Of a DNA stretch of 64,000 nt, positions 43,374 through 54,400 are shown in pieces. A model generated the notes under the pieces. The model made no database searches and was not told the DNA's origin. It worked only from the letters and a program-made list of their open reading frames with translations. Source of the stretch: Gari tellinella (taxonomy: Eukaryota > Mollusca > Bivalvia > Cardiida > Psammobiidae); the NCBI GenBank assembly GCA_922989275.2, contig OV277871.1, positions 5,766,001 to 5,830,000 on the forward strand, written 5' to 3'. The first letter of the stretch is position 1. Each line of letters begins with the position of its first letter. The translations under genes and the position numbers were made by a program.

Positions 43374-43614
43374 TTCAGTGGAGAAAACGTTATCATATAC
43401 GAAACGCAAACGCATTGCAATAAAATGTAAAAAGGCTACTTTTTGACAACTCTGACTATTTATTTAAATCTGAGTGGCAAACAGTTTGGAGTCTGATTAG
43501 ACGACCGTGGACGGATCACCTGGCGTATAATCTGGCTCCAAACTGTTTGCATTTGAAATAATAGTTTTAGCGTTACTGCGTTTATTGGGAAAGAATGACG
43601 TTTTCTCCACTGTA
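43374..43614. mobile_element. Family A MITE, full length, centre disrupted
   Basis: The termini are TTCAGTGGAGAAAACGTTAT and ACGTTTTCTCCACTGTA. The core at about 43482-43552 retains GCAAACAGTTTGGAGTCTGA and CTGGCTCCAAACTGTTTGC but has an unpaired centre (GACCGTGGACGGATCACC). Confidence 0.75.
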
Positions 43615-44356
43615 TATCATTCTAATACCAAACCTAATTGTAAATTGCCTTTCTACAAAGAATCTTTGCTATTTCAATTGTATGTTGAACATTTGGACAG
43701 TTACTCAAATATGTATATTATATGTTTAATATCAAGCTGTCCCACAATGCATTTCCCACGCTCGTGCCCATGCATTTTACGACAATTTAATAAGATTAAC
43801 ACTTCTCGTCTGCTGCAGCGCGAAGCGCCGCCTGGAACGCGGTCTGCGGATTTGCTCTGATTTTATCGTCTTGTCGTATACGCTCATCAAAGCCACCGAA
43901 ATGTCAGAAGGTCACTAAGGTCACGAATCAAAGCGATCAATTTAGTTCTATTAATTGTGATTAATTTAACTTTGCAATCCCAAGAATGCAACCAAATAAG
44001 GACTGTTAACATACGAAAATGATGAAAATTACTTAAAACTAGAGACCCGGTGATCCGAAGTGAATTGGGGGTTAAATTTCCCTCTGACTATTGTTAATGG
44101 CAAGGGTAGGTTTAAGATAATATATGCGGTTAACATTTTACCATTTGCACCTAATTGGCAGGGCGATATCATCACTGCCTTTGAAATGATTATTATTTTC
44201 TGTCTGAAATATCTTTAACCAATTATATGTATCCATGCATGCTGATGAAGGCTCGCTGGCTATTGTTTGAGAGGCCCTATACGGTGATGGGATACGTGAA
44301 AATTCAAGCAAGCGTGAACGCAAAACAATAAAATTTAGAAAATAACATTTTTATTT

Positions 44357-44540
44357 TTAACCCCTTCACTTCCTTACACCGAGTACAATAGTAATTTGCA
44401 AAAAGTTTGGATCCTGATCAGACGCCGCGTAACGCGGCGTCTGATCCGGATCCAAACGTTTTGACACGCATTTCAATGTTTCTTTGAATTTGCCTAAAAT
44501 TTAAATTTGAGAAAGAAAACGTTAGCAGTGAAGGGATTAA
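44357..44540. mobile_element. Family B MITE (184 bp)
   Basis: The termini are TTAACCCCTTCACTTCC and AGCAGTGAAGGGATTAA. The core at about 44398-44463 pairs AAGTTTGGATCCTGATCAGA with TCTGATCCGGATCCAAACGT around CGCCGCGTAACGCGGCG. The flank GACACGCATTTCAATG follows. Confidence 0.8.
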
Positions 44541-44670
44541 ACTCTGTAATGCAAACAGTTTAGTACCTGATCACAGACACCTATTTTTTCCAGACTGTTT
44601 GCAATGGAATATTTGTTACACCACAAATGCGTTTGTTGAAAAATGCTTCATGTATTTGTACATGTCCATA

Positions 44671-44942
44671 TACAGTGGAGAATATGTTGTTTTGTCCCGT
44701 TTAAACGCTAACGAAACGCAAACAAAACGCAAACGCAATTCACTATAATACAGAAAACTACAACTTGTTGACAATTCTGACTATTTATTGTAATCTGAGT
44801 GGCAAACAGTTTGGAGCCTGATCAGACACCGGGTTACATGTACCCGGCGTCTGATCTGGTTCCAAACAATTTGCAATGGAAATAATAGTTTTAGCGTAAA
44901 CACGTTTATATAATGGGAAAGAATAATGTCTTCTTCACCGTA
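44671..44942. mobile_element. Family A MITE with small internal insertions
   Basis: The left end is TACAGTGGAGAATATGTTGT and the right end ATGTCTTCTTCACCGTA. The apex of the core carries an extra TACATG (GGGTTACATGTACCCGG) that stays palindromic, and the right side has an inserted ATATA (CGTTTATATAATGGG). Confidence 0.8.
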
Positions 44943-45140
44943 TCAAGGAATGCAAAGGGGTTGTCAATAAATAAGCAACACGATATGTAATTCATCAATC
45001 TATAAATAATACTCGATTCACAATGTATGTGTACAATGTACATAATTTGGCGAGTCAAGGTCATGTGAAAAATATACAGTAACATCACTTTTATTATACC
45101 TACTGGTTTGAATTTAACTTTTCCCGAGAGCGATCGGCCA

Positions 45141-45215
45141 TTCTCGTCAACTGACGGACCGTTGTCCCGAACTATGCACGAGCATAGTTCGGTATTATCT
45201 GTAAACTGACGAGAA
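45141..45215. repeat. Two-part hairpin
   Basis: The inner pair CCGAACTATGC / GCATAGTTCGG encloses ACGA. The outer segments TTCTCGTCAACTGAC and GTAAACTGACGAGAA are also inverted. No family was recognised. Confidence 0.5.
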
Positions 45216-45264
45216 CAGCAGACAACTTAAAATAACGATATTAATCGTCTTTGACTGGAACTCA

Positions 45265-45510
45265 TTAACCATTTCACTGACAAATTTTTTGAGATATTTT
45301 GACCCCTTCACCGCCATATTGTCGTCTGCTTCAATATTGTTGTCTGCAATATCGTTTCAAAGTTAAAGTTTAGGCAGTATGACTTTGGAATTTCGAAACG
45401 AGTGTCAAACAGTTTGGATCCTGATCAGACGCCGCGTTACGCGGCGTCTGATCAGGATCCAAACTGTTTGCAAACGCGCCCTTTTGCGTCATTGATAGTG
45501 AAAGGGTTAA
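45265..45510. mobile_element. Family B MITE, well preserved
   Basis: The left end is TTAACCATTTCACTGAC, followed by ATTGTCGTCTGCTTCAATAT, CAATATCGTTTCAAAGTTA and GAGTGTCAAACAGTTTGG. The perfect core is at about 45405-45471 (GGATCCTGATCAGACGCC / GGCGTCTGATCAGGATCC). It ends TTGATAGTGAAAGGGTTAA. It shows what the 62246-63391 copy looked like before its insertion. Confidence 0.85.
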
Positions 45511-45589
45511 GGACGTTCCATTTTAAATGTTACAAACGCTTATAACTATTGAACTCCTCGGAGTTTGTTGTCAGTTTGAATGATAAATG

Positions 45590-46098
45590 GTTGCTTAAAG
45601 CATGCTGAAAGAAAAGCAAAACCCCTTTAGGCAGCCAACTTTCAGGATTCAGGAAACGTTTCTGTGCTTCTCTAAAAGGGCGTGGTAAAACAATTTAAAA
45701 GGTACTTCTTTGAGAAATAAGTATATAAATACGCTGTGAGGCGTTTCTTTTTGGGGAGGGATTAAATTGGTACTGTTCAGTATGTGTCTGCTAAAAGCAT
45801 AGCGAAAGTAAAGCAGAAACTAAGAGATATCGGCTAAAAGTCCTTTCTGTTTTTAGCTTCCATCTTTATTTAAGGTCGACCAAACTGTCGTTTACAAACA
45901 GTTTGGATCCTGACCAGACGCCGCGTAATGCGGCGTCTATTCAGGATCATAACTTTTTGACACTCATATCCTGTTTCCATAAGTAAAACACGCATAAAAT
46001 AACATTTATAATTAAAAGCAGACGAAAAAATAAAATCTGTCGATAATATAGCAGCACCCGCATTAGACTGGTTATTACGTCATAATAACAATGAAAGG
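45590..46098. repeat. Cluster of family E and B fragments
   Basis: Family E core pieces lie near 45594-45625 (GCTTAAAGCATGCTGAAAGA) and 45790-45865 (AAAGCATAGCGAAAGTAAAG ... TTTCTGTTTTTAGCTTCC). A family B core lies at about 45893-45960 (AAACAGTTTGGATCCTGACC opposite GTCTATTCAGGATCATAAC). The flank AAGCAGACGAAAAAAT and a worn terminus AATGAAAGGATTA follow. Confidence 0.5.
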
Positions 46099-46199
46099 AT
46101 TATTATCATCAATAAGGTTTCTCTATAGTTATAGTGGTTGTAATAACGAGGATGTACTGTATACTATATAGACCTTTGTCATTTTGACCTGATTACATG

Positions 46200-46449
46200 T
46201 ACAGTGGAGAAAACGTTATTCTTTCCCGTTTAAACGCAAACGTACGCAAACGCATATGAATAAAACGTGGACAATGACAACTTATTGACACTCCTGACCA
46301 TTTATTTTAATCTGAGTAGCAAACAGTTTGGAGCCTGATCAGACGCCGGGTAACCCGGCGTCTGATCTGGCTCCAAACTGTTTGCAATGGAAATAATAGT
46401 TTTAGCGTAAACGCGTTTATTGGGAAAAAATAACGTTTTCTCCACTGTA
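46200..46449. mobile_element. Family A MITE, full length
   Basis: The termini are TACAGTGGAGAAAACGTTAT and AACGTTTTCTCCACTGTA. The core at about 46320-46386 is perfectly paired around CCGGGTAACCCGG. Confidence 0.87.
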
Positions 46450-46486
46450 CATAACTAAGACATGAATACATATATATACATGTATG

Positions 46487-46838
46487 TACAGTGTTCGCTC
46501 TCTACAATAACACCCAATGTGGGACAAAGCTTGTGTGTTGTTCGGAGGAAGTTGTTATAGAGAGGGAAATTGGCTTACATTTGCAAACATCTTGAATCCA
46601 GATCAGACGTCGGGTAACGCGGCGCCTAATCTGGATCAAGCTGTTTGGCAATCGTCATTATGGTTTTTTTCTGCCAAAATGTCCATTACGTGACTTTGAA
46701 AAACAACAACAATAGACGACAATTTTAATCAGGCGATATTGCAGGTTGGATATAATTGTTTTGTTTGAGGAACAGCGGCGTTGTTGTCAGAAGGAATCGT
46801 TGTCAGTCAGAGGGACGTTGTGTGGAAGGAACATTGTA
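46487..46838. mobile_element. Family C MITE
   Basis: The left end TACAGTGTTCGCTCTCTACA and the right end GAAGGAACATTGTA are inverted. Inside lie ACACCCAATGTGGGACAAAG, GTTGTTCGGAGGAAGTTG and TAGACGACAATTTTAATC. The core at about 46583-46650 pairs TTGAATCCAGATCAGACGTC with GGCGCCTAATCTGGATCAAG. Confidence 0.7.
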
Positions 46839-46957
46839 TCTCAATACCACAACTGCTAAACATACAAATATAAAATATGTTAACATAAAAAGAATATATT
46901 ATGATACGTGTATCCTTTTTGAAACGCACACAACGTCTGATCTTGCGACTGAAGGGG

Positions 46958-47207
46958 TACAGTGGAGAATCTGTTATTCTTTCCCGTTTAAACGCAAACG
47001 TACGCAAACGCAAAACACTAAAACGTAGAAAAGTACAACTTTTGGACAATACTGATAATTCTTGTTTATCTTGGTGGCAAACAGTTTGGAGCCTGATCAG
47101 ACGCCGGGTTACCCGGCGTCTGATCTGGCTCCAAACTGTTTGCACTGCAAATAATAGTTTTAGCGTAAACGCGTTTATTAGGAAAGAATAACAGATTCTC
47201 CACTGTA
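46958..47207. mobile_element. Family A MITE, full length
   Basis: The termini are TACAGTGGAGAATCTGTTAT and ACAGATTCTCCACTGTA. The core at about 47077-47143 is perfect around CCGGGTTACCCGG. It is almost identical to the copies at 7592, 25063 and 48529. Confidence 0.87.
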
Positions 47208-47250
47208 AGTCCATCGACAAAAGTAACTGTTTTAAAGATTGGTGACGATT

Positions 47251-47440
47251 TACAGTAAAACCTCTCTATTACGACCACTCAATTATGTTAATTATTAATA
47301 TGTTTACAATAGGTGACCACTTAAAGCAAGGTGACAGTGCATTTCTGTTTCACTGTCACCTTGCTTTAAGCTGTCACCTGTCTACTATACAATCAATTAG
47401 CCTTCATTTTAATGATCGTAATAGCGAGGATTTTACTGTA
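47251..47440. mobile_element. Family F MITE (pogo/Tigger-like ends)
   Basis: The left end TACAGTAAAACCTCTCTATT (then ACGACCA) is inverted on the right as GATCGTAATAGCGAGGATTT (then TACTGTA). The flanking TA and CAGTAAAACCTC-type ends are typical of pogo/Tigger MITEs. The centre is a hairpin (GACCACTTAAAGCAAGGTGA, CAGTG opposite CACTGTCACCTTGCTTTAAG) clearly related to the family E palindrome. Confidence 0.8.
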
Positions 47441-47454
47441 TTTTAACCTGAATG

Positions 47455-47525
47455 TCAAACAGTTTGGAGTTAGATCAGCCGCCGCGTAATGAAGCATCTT
47501 ATCAAGTTCTAAACAATCTGTAATG
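47455..47525. repeat. Decayed shared-core remnant
   Basis: GTCAAACAGTTTGGAGTTAG and ATCAGCCGCCGCGTAATG, then GCATCTTATCAAGTTCTAAAC. The arms are partly mismatched. Confidence 0.5.
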
Positions 47526-47799
47526 CACAAACTGCACACATTGTCTTTGGAAACAAACTCGTATTTCAGCAGAATGGATACCACTTACATAATAAATGAT
47601 TCTTAATGCTTATCACAATTATACGGATGCAATGACAGAATATAAATGTATGTATCTATAGTGCATTTGACATCTTTTCTATAGTGAATTTGGCATATCT
47701 TCTATAGTGCATTTGGCATCTCTTTTATATTGCCAGCCGTAAACTGTAAAAATTGTTTAAGCGGCCACATAACTGAAATAACAGTATTTAGTTCAAGAG

Positions 47800-48049
47800 A
47801 AACCTTTACTCATTACTCCATAAAAACGCATTTTTAGGAATCTAATTTATTCATCTACTGAGGAAAATAGTTATATTATGTTATGAATATGCACCATAAG
47901 AAATAACTATGTTTTATACCATAGCATAAGGTAACTTAAATCAGGTTGGAAGTAAAGCAAAATGAGCCTTAAGGCGATTTATGCTTTACTTTCAACCTGA
48001 TTTAAGTGGTCACCTGTCTTTGAAAAAAGAAACAGGATATGGATAACGG
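47800..48049. mobile_element. Family E MITE
   Basis: The palindrome at about 47935-48006 pairs CTTAAATCAGGTTGGAAGTA with TACTTTCAACCTGATTTAAG around GAGCCTTAAGGCGATT. Relative to other E copies, GCAGG has become TCAGG and the opposite CCTGC has become CCTGA. The flanks (ACTCATTACTCCATAAAAAC, ATGGATAACGGGTT) are worn termini. Confidence 0.6.
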
Positions 48050-48528
48050 GTTCTCGCGATACGTGTCACGTATTAAGCCATCATGTAGCAATAAAGATAT
48101 ATCAAACATTATTCAAAACAGTACCTCTTAACGGAAGTTTTGCCTATCTATATTATATACATAAAATAACATCTATTTGGCACATCTAAGTTTTTGTATG
48201 AATCTTTGAATTGCATTTAGTGGACGGATGCTCTTTGTGAGTATGTACAATGAAAATATTAGATAATTTGGAACTAAAAGGCAATGGTTAAATTCGTCTC
48301 GTCAACAACCATAATTATTATCCTCACCATTGTCGGTGAATGAGATAAAGAAACAAGCAAATGAAGACGATTCGAAAATAAATAAAACCATGAGTGTTGT
48401 TTTAGAGTAAACCATTAAAAACATATAACCATTATATAGCATACATATACCATGTTTTGTAACATATCACTATGGCTGTTCTCGTTATATTCACATGCCA
48501 ACATATTAACCCTTACCCCTCATACATG

Positions 48529-48778
48529 TACAGTGGAGAATCTGTTATTCTTTCCCGTTTAAACGTAAACGTACGCAAACGCAAAGCACTAAAGCGTAGA
48601 AAAGAACAACTTTTTGACAATTCTGATAATTCTTGTTTATCTTGGTGGCAAACAGTTTGGAGCCTGATCAGACGCCGGGTTACCCGGCGTCTGATCTGGC
48701 TCCAAACTGTTTGCACTGCAAATAATAGTTTTAGCGTAAACGCGTTTTTTGGGAAAGAATAACACATTCTCCACTGTA
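48529..48778. mobile_element. Family A MITE, full length
   Basis: The termini are TACAGTGGAGAATCTGTTAT and ACACATTCTCCACTGTA. The core at about 48648-48713 is perfect around CCGGGTTACCCGG. Confidence 0.87.
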
Positions 48779-48869
48779 GGAGGGCCTTCTGACGCAGTTA
48801 ACCGTTTTCATGGATTTTATTTTTATACTTCTATAAAAATTAATAGTATATTTTGTTATTGGTTCCTGC

Positions 48870-48962
48870 ATCTGACAGGTAGATGCTTAAAGCAGGCAGG
48901 TTGATAGTCAAGCAGAGCGTTCTGTTTTTCTGTCAACTCAATTTAAGCCAACATTAGTCCTA
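48870..48962. repeat. Family E core remnant
   Basis: GATGCTTAAAGCAGGCAGGTTGATAGTCAAGCAGAG faces CTGTTTTTCTGTCAACTCAATTTAAGC. It is a shortened palindrome. Confidence 0.45.
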
Positions 48963-49107
48963 AGCACTGAAAAAAAACCTATATAAATTATGTTAAAAAC
49001 ATTTAGCACTTGAAGGTCGATCATAACAGACTTACAACTGTAGTCTTTCCAAAGAAACACTTGAACCAGCGTTTAAGTCAAATGATCCTGAGTCTGAGCA
49101 GAATTTG

Positions 49108-49184
49108 CTTTTCTACGTTTTAGTACATGTACTTTGCGTTTTGTTGGATTTAAACGGGAAAGAATAACGTTTTCTCCACTGTAG
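49108..49184. mobile_element. Family A right-end fragment
   Basis: GCTTTTCTACGTTTTAGTAC, GATTTAAACGGGAAAGAATA and ACGTTTTCTCCACTGTA; the core and the other half are absent. Confidence 0.7.
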
Positions 49185-49561
49185 GTTCATGGGAACGAAA
49201 TCACGTTTTCCTTCTGTATGTACATGTATATTACGAATTGTTAAAGCTAGTATAACTAATTGGAAATTCCTTCGGTACACAGTAAGTTCTGTTACATTAT
49301 TATCTCTACAACCATATGCCTATAATGTTGGCAAACTAAAATGAGCACAAACATCAAATTCCAGTCAACCAAATTTACAACAGACCGGGCGAATACATTA
49401 AATGAAATATAACAAATCTTTTCAAATTTTATAACAGATATCGGGGTCCTCACGTGAATCACTGTTCTGCACCAATTGACACCGATTATACAAATTGATG
49501 CTTCCATTACGAATTGATGACGTGAATTGTTATACAATGATCTGTATTTGAGATGAAAGAG

Positions 49562-49774
49562 TTAACCCTTTGCCTGCTGGTCGCGACTTTATTGATGTTT
49601 GCAAACAGTTTAGATCCAGATCAGACGCTGCGTAACGCGGCGTCTGATCTTGATCCAAACTGTTTGACACTCTTCTTTAGGTTTCTTTACTTACAAAAAT
49701 GTATAAATTGAAATTAACAAACTTTGCAGACGACAATTTCGAAGCAGACGACATCACCGCAGGATAAGGGTTAA
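49562..49774. mobile_element. Family B MITE
   Basis: The termini are TTAACCCTTTGCCTGCTGG and GCAGGATAAGGGTTAA. The core at about 49599-49665 pairs TTTAGATCCAGATCAGACGC with GCGTCTGATCTTGATCCAAA. The flank GACACTCTTCTTTAGG and paired GCAGACGACAATTTC / GCAGACGACATC blocks follow. Confidence 0.78.
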
Positions 49775-49959
49775 ACGAAACTATAACACGTAACATATAG
49801 AAAATTACAGTTTCTCTCGAAAAGAGCTTTCAGTGATTTAGTTTGAAACCTATTCAGACGACTTCTTATTTGGCATCTGATCTGGTTCAAAGTTGTTCGC
49901 CATGGACATCAGTTGTAAGAATAGAAACACCTTTACCGTAGTAATGCTAAGTGACCTGA

Positions 49960-50265
49960 GAGATTAAACACATTACCCCCTAGTCTGTTTTAGTAGTCTC
50001 TGTATATATTGAAAAAGAATATGTTTAAGCTAAACTTTCTCAGTATTGAAGATTGGTGACCTAAAGCAGATTGTAAATAAAGCAGAATGCGTCCGAATTC
50101 GCATTCTACTTTACTGTCTGTTTGCTCTTAGCTATCATCTAATAGAAGATAGAAAATATTTTTTACGATATATTTCATGACTGTAAACATTGAAGCTACA
50201 TGTATTTTCTCGGTGGAGGAGTGGACCAATACATATGTGTATCTATAGGGGGAAGGATTAAACTA
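49960..50265. mobile_element. Family E MITE, diverged
   Basis: The left end ATTAAACACATTACCCCCTAG and the right end CTATAGGGGGAAGGATTAAA are inverted. The palindrome at about 50060-50130 is CCTAAAGCAGATTGTAAATA, AAGCAGAATGCGTCCG opposite TTCGCATTCTACTTTACTGT. Confidence 0.6.
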
Positions 50266-50301
50266 GAAAGGAAAACGTATTTTCACTGTAACTAGTATAA
50301 A

Positions 50302-50554
50302 TACAGCGGAGAAAACGTTATTCTTTCCCAATTAACGCGTTTGCGCTAAAACTATTATTTCAGTTGCAAACAGTTTGGATCCAGATCAGACGGCGGGTAA
50401 CCCGGTGTCTGATCAGACACCAAGCTGATTGCATCTCAGACTAACATGAATGGTCATACAATCGTCTGAAGGTTGTCATTTTCTGCGTTTTATTGCGATA
50501 CGTTTGCATTTAGTTTGCGTTTAAACGGGAAAGAATAACGTTTTCTCCACTGTA
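50302..50554. mobile_element. Family A MITE just downstream of gene 2
   Basis: The termini are TACAGCGGAGAAAACGTTAT and ACGTTTTCTCCACTGTA. The core at about 50364-50430 is imperfect (GGATCCAGATCAGACGGCGG opposite CCGGTGTCTGATCAGACACC). It ends 39 bp from the gene's stop codon. On the minus strand it carries AATAAA at about 50489-50494. Confidence 0.82.
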
Positions 50555-50592
50555 TCATGACGTTTGTTAATGACTAAAGTAGTGTAATAGAT

Positions 50593-51413
50593 TTACTGCA
50601 CTTTGTCAGTTTCAGATATTTCCACCTTTATAACTTGATCAACACTTTTCTCGCCAACTTCATTTTCAGAATTGTCGTCATGACCATTTTCCTTTTCTTT
50701 TTCAGTATTTTCCGTTTTATCAATAACATCGCCTGATTTGTCTTTGGCCTTCTTTGTTGTCTCTTTTTCGTCGTCTTCCCCTGCTTCTTCCGTAACAAAG
50801 AAAACCACTTTGTCATCTTTCTCAGTTTCATTAGATTGCGCCTTTTGTTTGCCGTCATCACCAACAGTTTGTTCAGTCTCTTTAACTTTCTCTCTAGCAG
50901 AGTCCACGTCTTTAATCACTGTTACCTCTTTCTCACTAAAGTTTACATGTTTCATAGGCCCTATTTCTAATGTCTTTCTATCAATTATATCATTCTGGGA
51001 AACAACTACTTTACTAATATTAAGATCAATTACTTCTGGTTCATCAGTTTCCTTTTGAGTATCTACAGGTACTTTAGTTTCATCTTTGCCATTTTCCGAG
51101 TGCTGGGCATTTGCTTGTTTCTCTTCCTGTTTATTTTCCGTGTTATCTAATTCTAGAGTTTTGGTTTCAGATCTGTCAGTGTCAACAGCGTCTATGTCAT
51201 TATTTACAGAATGTGCCTTATCTTTCTCGACGCCTGCAGTAGACGCGTCCACGGGTGTAGGTGGTGGTTGGTTCACCATTGCCATCTCCTCGACCAGGTC
51301 ACGTGACTTGCGTATCTTTGGTAATGACACTCCGGTGACTCTTGGTAGCTTCGATTCTACGGTTTCGAGCATTTTCTGGCCTTTTAGCGTCACATACACT
51401 CCTCCCCTTCCCG
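50593..51413 (-). CDS. Unidentified gene, terminal exon (acidic tail)
   Basis: The acceptor TTTTACAG at 51414 precedes CGGGAAGGGGAGGAGTG. Two bases complete a Thr codon from the previous exon, then 272 codons run to a stop at 50593-50595. The N-terminal third is ordered-looking (GGVYVTLKGQKMLETVESKL, LPKIRKSRDLVEEMAMV), then NQPPPTPVDAST. The rest is dominated by Glu, Lys, Asp, Thr and Ser (for example TEEAGEDDEKETTKKAKDKS) and is likely disordered. The long plus-strand frames at 50738-51058 and 51086-51493 are its shadows. Confidence 0.82.
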
Positions 51414-54400
51414 CTGTAAAACAGGATGAGATATATTATATATATATCCAATATGTTACTGTTTTATCTATTGAAACCATACCAACGTGTTAACCCCTTC
51501 ACTGCCTTACCCGAGTACAACGGTTATTTGCAAACAGTTTGAATCCTGATAAGACGCCGCGTAACGCGGCGTCTAATCAGGATTCAAACTGTTTGACACT
51601 AATTTCAAAACTTCTTAACTCAAAACTCCTAAACATTGAACTTGAGAAATCAAAGCAGACGGCATTTTTTTTAAATTGATGACGTCATGGCAGTGAAGAG
51701 GTTAAATGGAATGGCGGTAATAAGCAATTAAACCTTAACCCATTTATGCCAGACAGTGGCGATCTAAGAACACTGCAGTATTATGTCCATATTGCAGAAC
51801 ATTTCAAATGAAATAGCAAATGGTGCAGACTCTGAGGAGATGCCACTGAACGCGTTGGCTCATCAGGGTATACATTGTTTGGCAATGCCCTGTTTAGCAG
51901 ACACTATATTTTAAGTGATAAATTTAGTAAGTTTTGATATACATTTATTAAAAAAAACTTGTTTTTTATACTACTTAAAATGGTACATATCTATCCATTT
52001 CATCTTTTCTTGTTTTAAGTAAACGAAGCTTGCAAGAATACAGCAGCAGAAAAATTGACAATCTGGCATACACCCATATAATCGCCGGTACATACATGTA
52101 TATCTATTTATCATAAGGCCTCAAAAGCGGATGTAAGAAAAGTATACTTTGACCATACGGTCTCGAAAATGCGTTAAAAACAAAGTAAATGCAAACAGTG
52201 GGTTTAAAAGGGTTTAAATTTCAATCAAATTTAAATATCTTTTGCACATGTACGCAACAATTGTCTTTAAAGCCGCATTGTGTTTTTGGGAAACCTGCAT
52301 AAAACGGTTGTTTGGGATCCCATTAGAACTACATGGGATGTGATTCTTTCATAAAAAGCGGCTTTATCTAAGAAATTCGCTTTTAAATTTTTATTTATAA
52401 TTTTTTTGTGCTAACACAATTTAAAGAGCCTCCTTGTGAATGGAAAGAAGGACAACTCTGTAAATACAGGGCTCCAGATAACGGAAATATTTCGATTACT
52501 AAACTCTTTATTTCTGCTTTTAAACCCAATGGTGTCATACTCATTAGAATCGTCTCGAAGAGACGGTTTAATCAGTAGTAACACCGTAGCATTCGGTGCT
52601 GAAATGAGTGAGAACATGTTGGATTTGTTCAGTTTATTCCTCTTATCTGGAGCCGGATGAAATGAAGAATTTAACCCTTATTCTGCTGCTAAGACGTCTG
52701 TTTTGACATTGTCGTGTGCAATATTTGTTCAGTTTAGATTTATGCATATTTTTGATTAAACAAACCTTAAGACGAGTGTCAAACAGTTTGGATCCAGATG
52801 AGACGCCGCGTTACGCGGTGTCTGTTTTAGAGTCAAACAGTTGCGACCAGTAGGCACAGGATTAAACTATGAGATAAGGTCCCCACGTGTAAATAATTAA
52901 TCACGGTGGTAAGCGTGTACAATCCGATACGGGGGATATTGCTGAAAATGACTGTTTCAGCCTTGTCTTCTCTCTAACTCAACCACCTATTTTTGGATCT
53001 TCACCAAACTTGCTATAAATGTTTATTAGTATAGAATCTAGCTCAATTTTGATAACTGTTAAAGTCGCATGAGGCATGTCTGAGTTATTGCCCTTGAATA
53101 ATTAAAAAAATGACTGTTTCAGCCTTTTCTGCTCTCTAACACAAACACTTTTTATTGGATCTTCACCAAACTTGCTGGCATTGTGTATTTGTTTTAAATA
53201 TAGATCAAGACAAAAATCGAATACAGCTGACTGAAAATCCTTCAAGAGGTAAAGGAGGTATGGAGTAGTCATTTATTACTTTACTTATTACCAACACGGC
53301 CAAGATGAAGCACATGCAACTATTGACCAAATAGTTGGTTTAAATAGAATAAAAACAGTTCCTGTTACAGAGTTGACAGGGCTAAAATAAGGATGAAATA
53401 GCAAATTTTTAATAATTGAAGAACCGTAACTCCAACATGCCTTCGGCGGGTATTCATAGAACTGGACTAAGTTTTTATCCAATATTATTTTCAGCAAATT
53501 TGGTGAAGATCCAATTAAAACCGTTTGAGTCAGAAAGCTGACAAGCCTGAAGTATGCAATCTATAATCATTCAAGGGCAATAACTTCAACATGCCTTGTG
53601 CGATTTTGGTAGTAAAGATTATGAACTTGATTTTATATTAATAAACATTTTCAACAAGTTTGGTGAAAATCACAAAAAAGTTATTTGTGTTAGAGAGCAA
53701 AAAATGGTGAAACAGGTATTTCTAAATACATAAAGGACAATAACTCAGACATGCCTTATGCGATTCAAGTAATAATCAAACTGAACCTAGATTTTGTATA
53801 AATAAAGAATTTGAGCAAGGTTTTGTTAAGATCCGAAAAGAAATGTTTGTGATAGAGAGCAAAAAATGCTGAAACATTAATTTTTAATAACTAAAGGGCA
53901 AAAAACTCAGACATGCCTTATGCGATATAAGTACTATTCGAACTGGAGATATATTTTATATTTATAAACATGTTCAGCAAGTTTGGTGAATATCCGATAA
54001 AAACTGTATGTGTTAGAGTGCAAAAAAAAACCCTGAAACAGTCATATTTTAATAATTAAAGGACAATAACTCAGATATACATTATGCGATTTTAGTAATA
54101 TTCAAACTTAACCTTGATTTTATATTAATAAACATTTTCAGCAAATTGGGTGAAAATCAATAAAAAGCATTTATGTTAGAGAGCAAAAAATGGTGAAACA
54201 GTCCTTTTTAATACATTAAGGGCAATAACTCAGACAATCATTATGGGATTTTAGTAATAATCAAACTGGACCTAGATTTTATATAAATCAAGAATTTCAG
54301 CAAGTTTGTAGAAGATCCGATGAAAACTCTTTGTGTTAGAGAGCAAAAAAGGCTGAAACAGTCATTTCTAATAATTCAAGATCAATTACTCCGACATTCC

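Noticed and set aside
50738..51493. Two plus-strand frames of over 100 codons, Ser/Phe-rich
   Set aside because: They are shadows of the acidic minus-strand terminal exon. The Ser/Phe-rich content is what the antisense of GAA/GAC-rich sequence produces.
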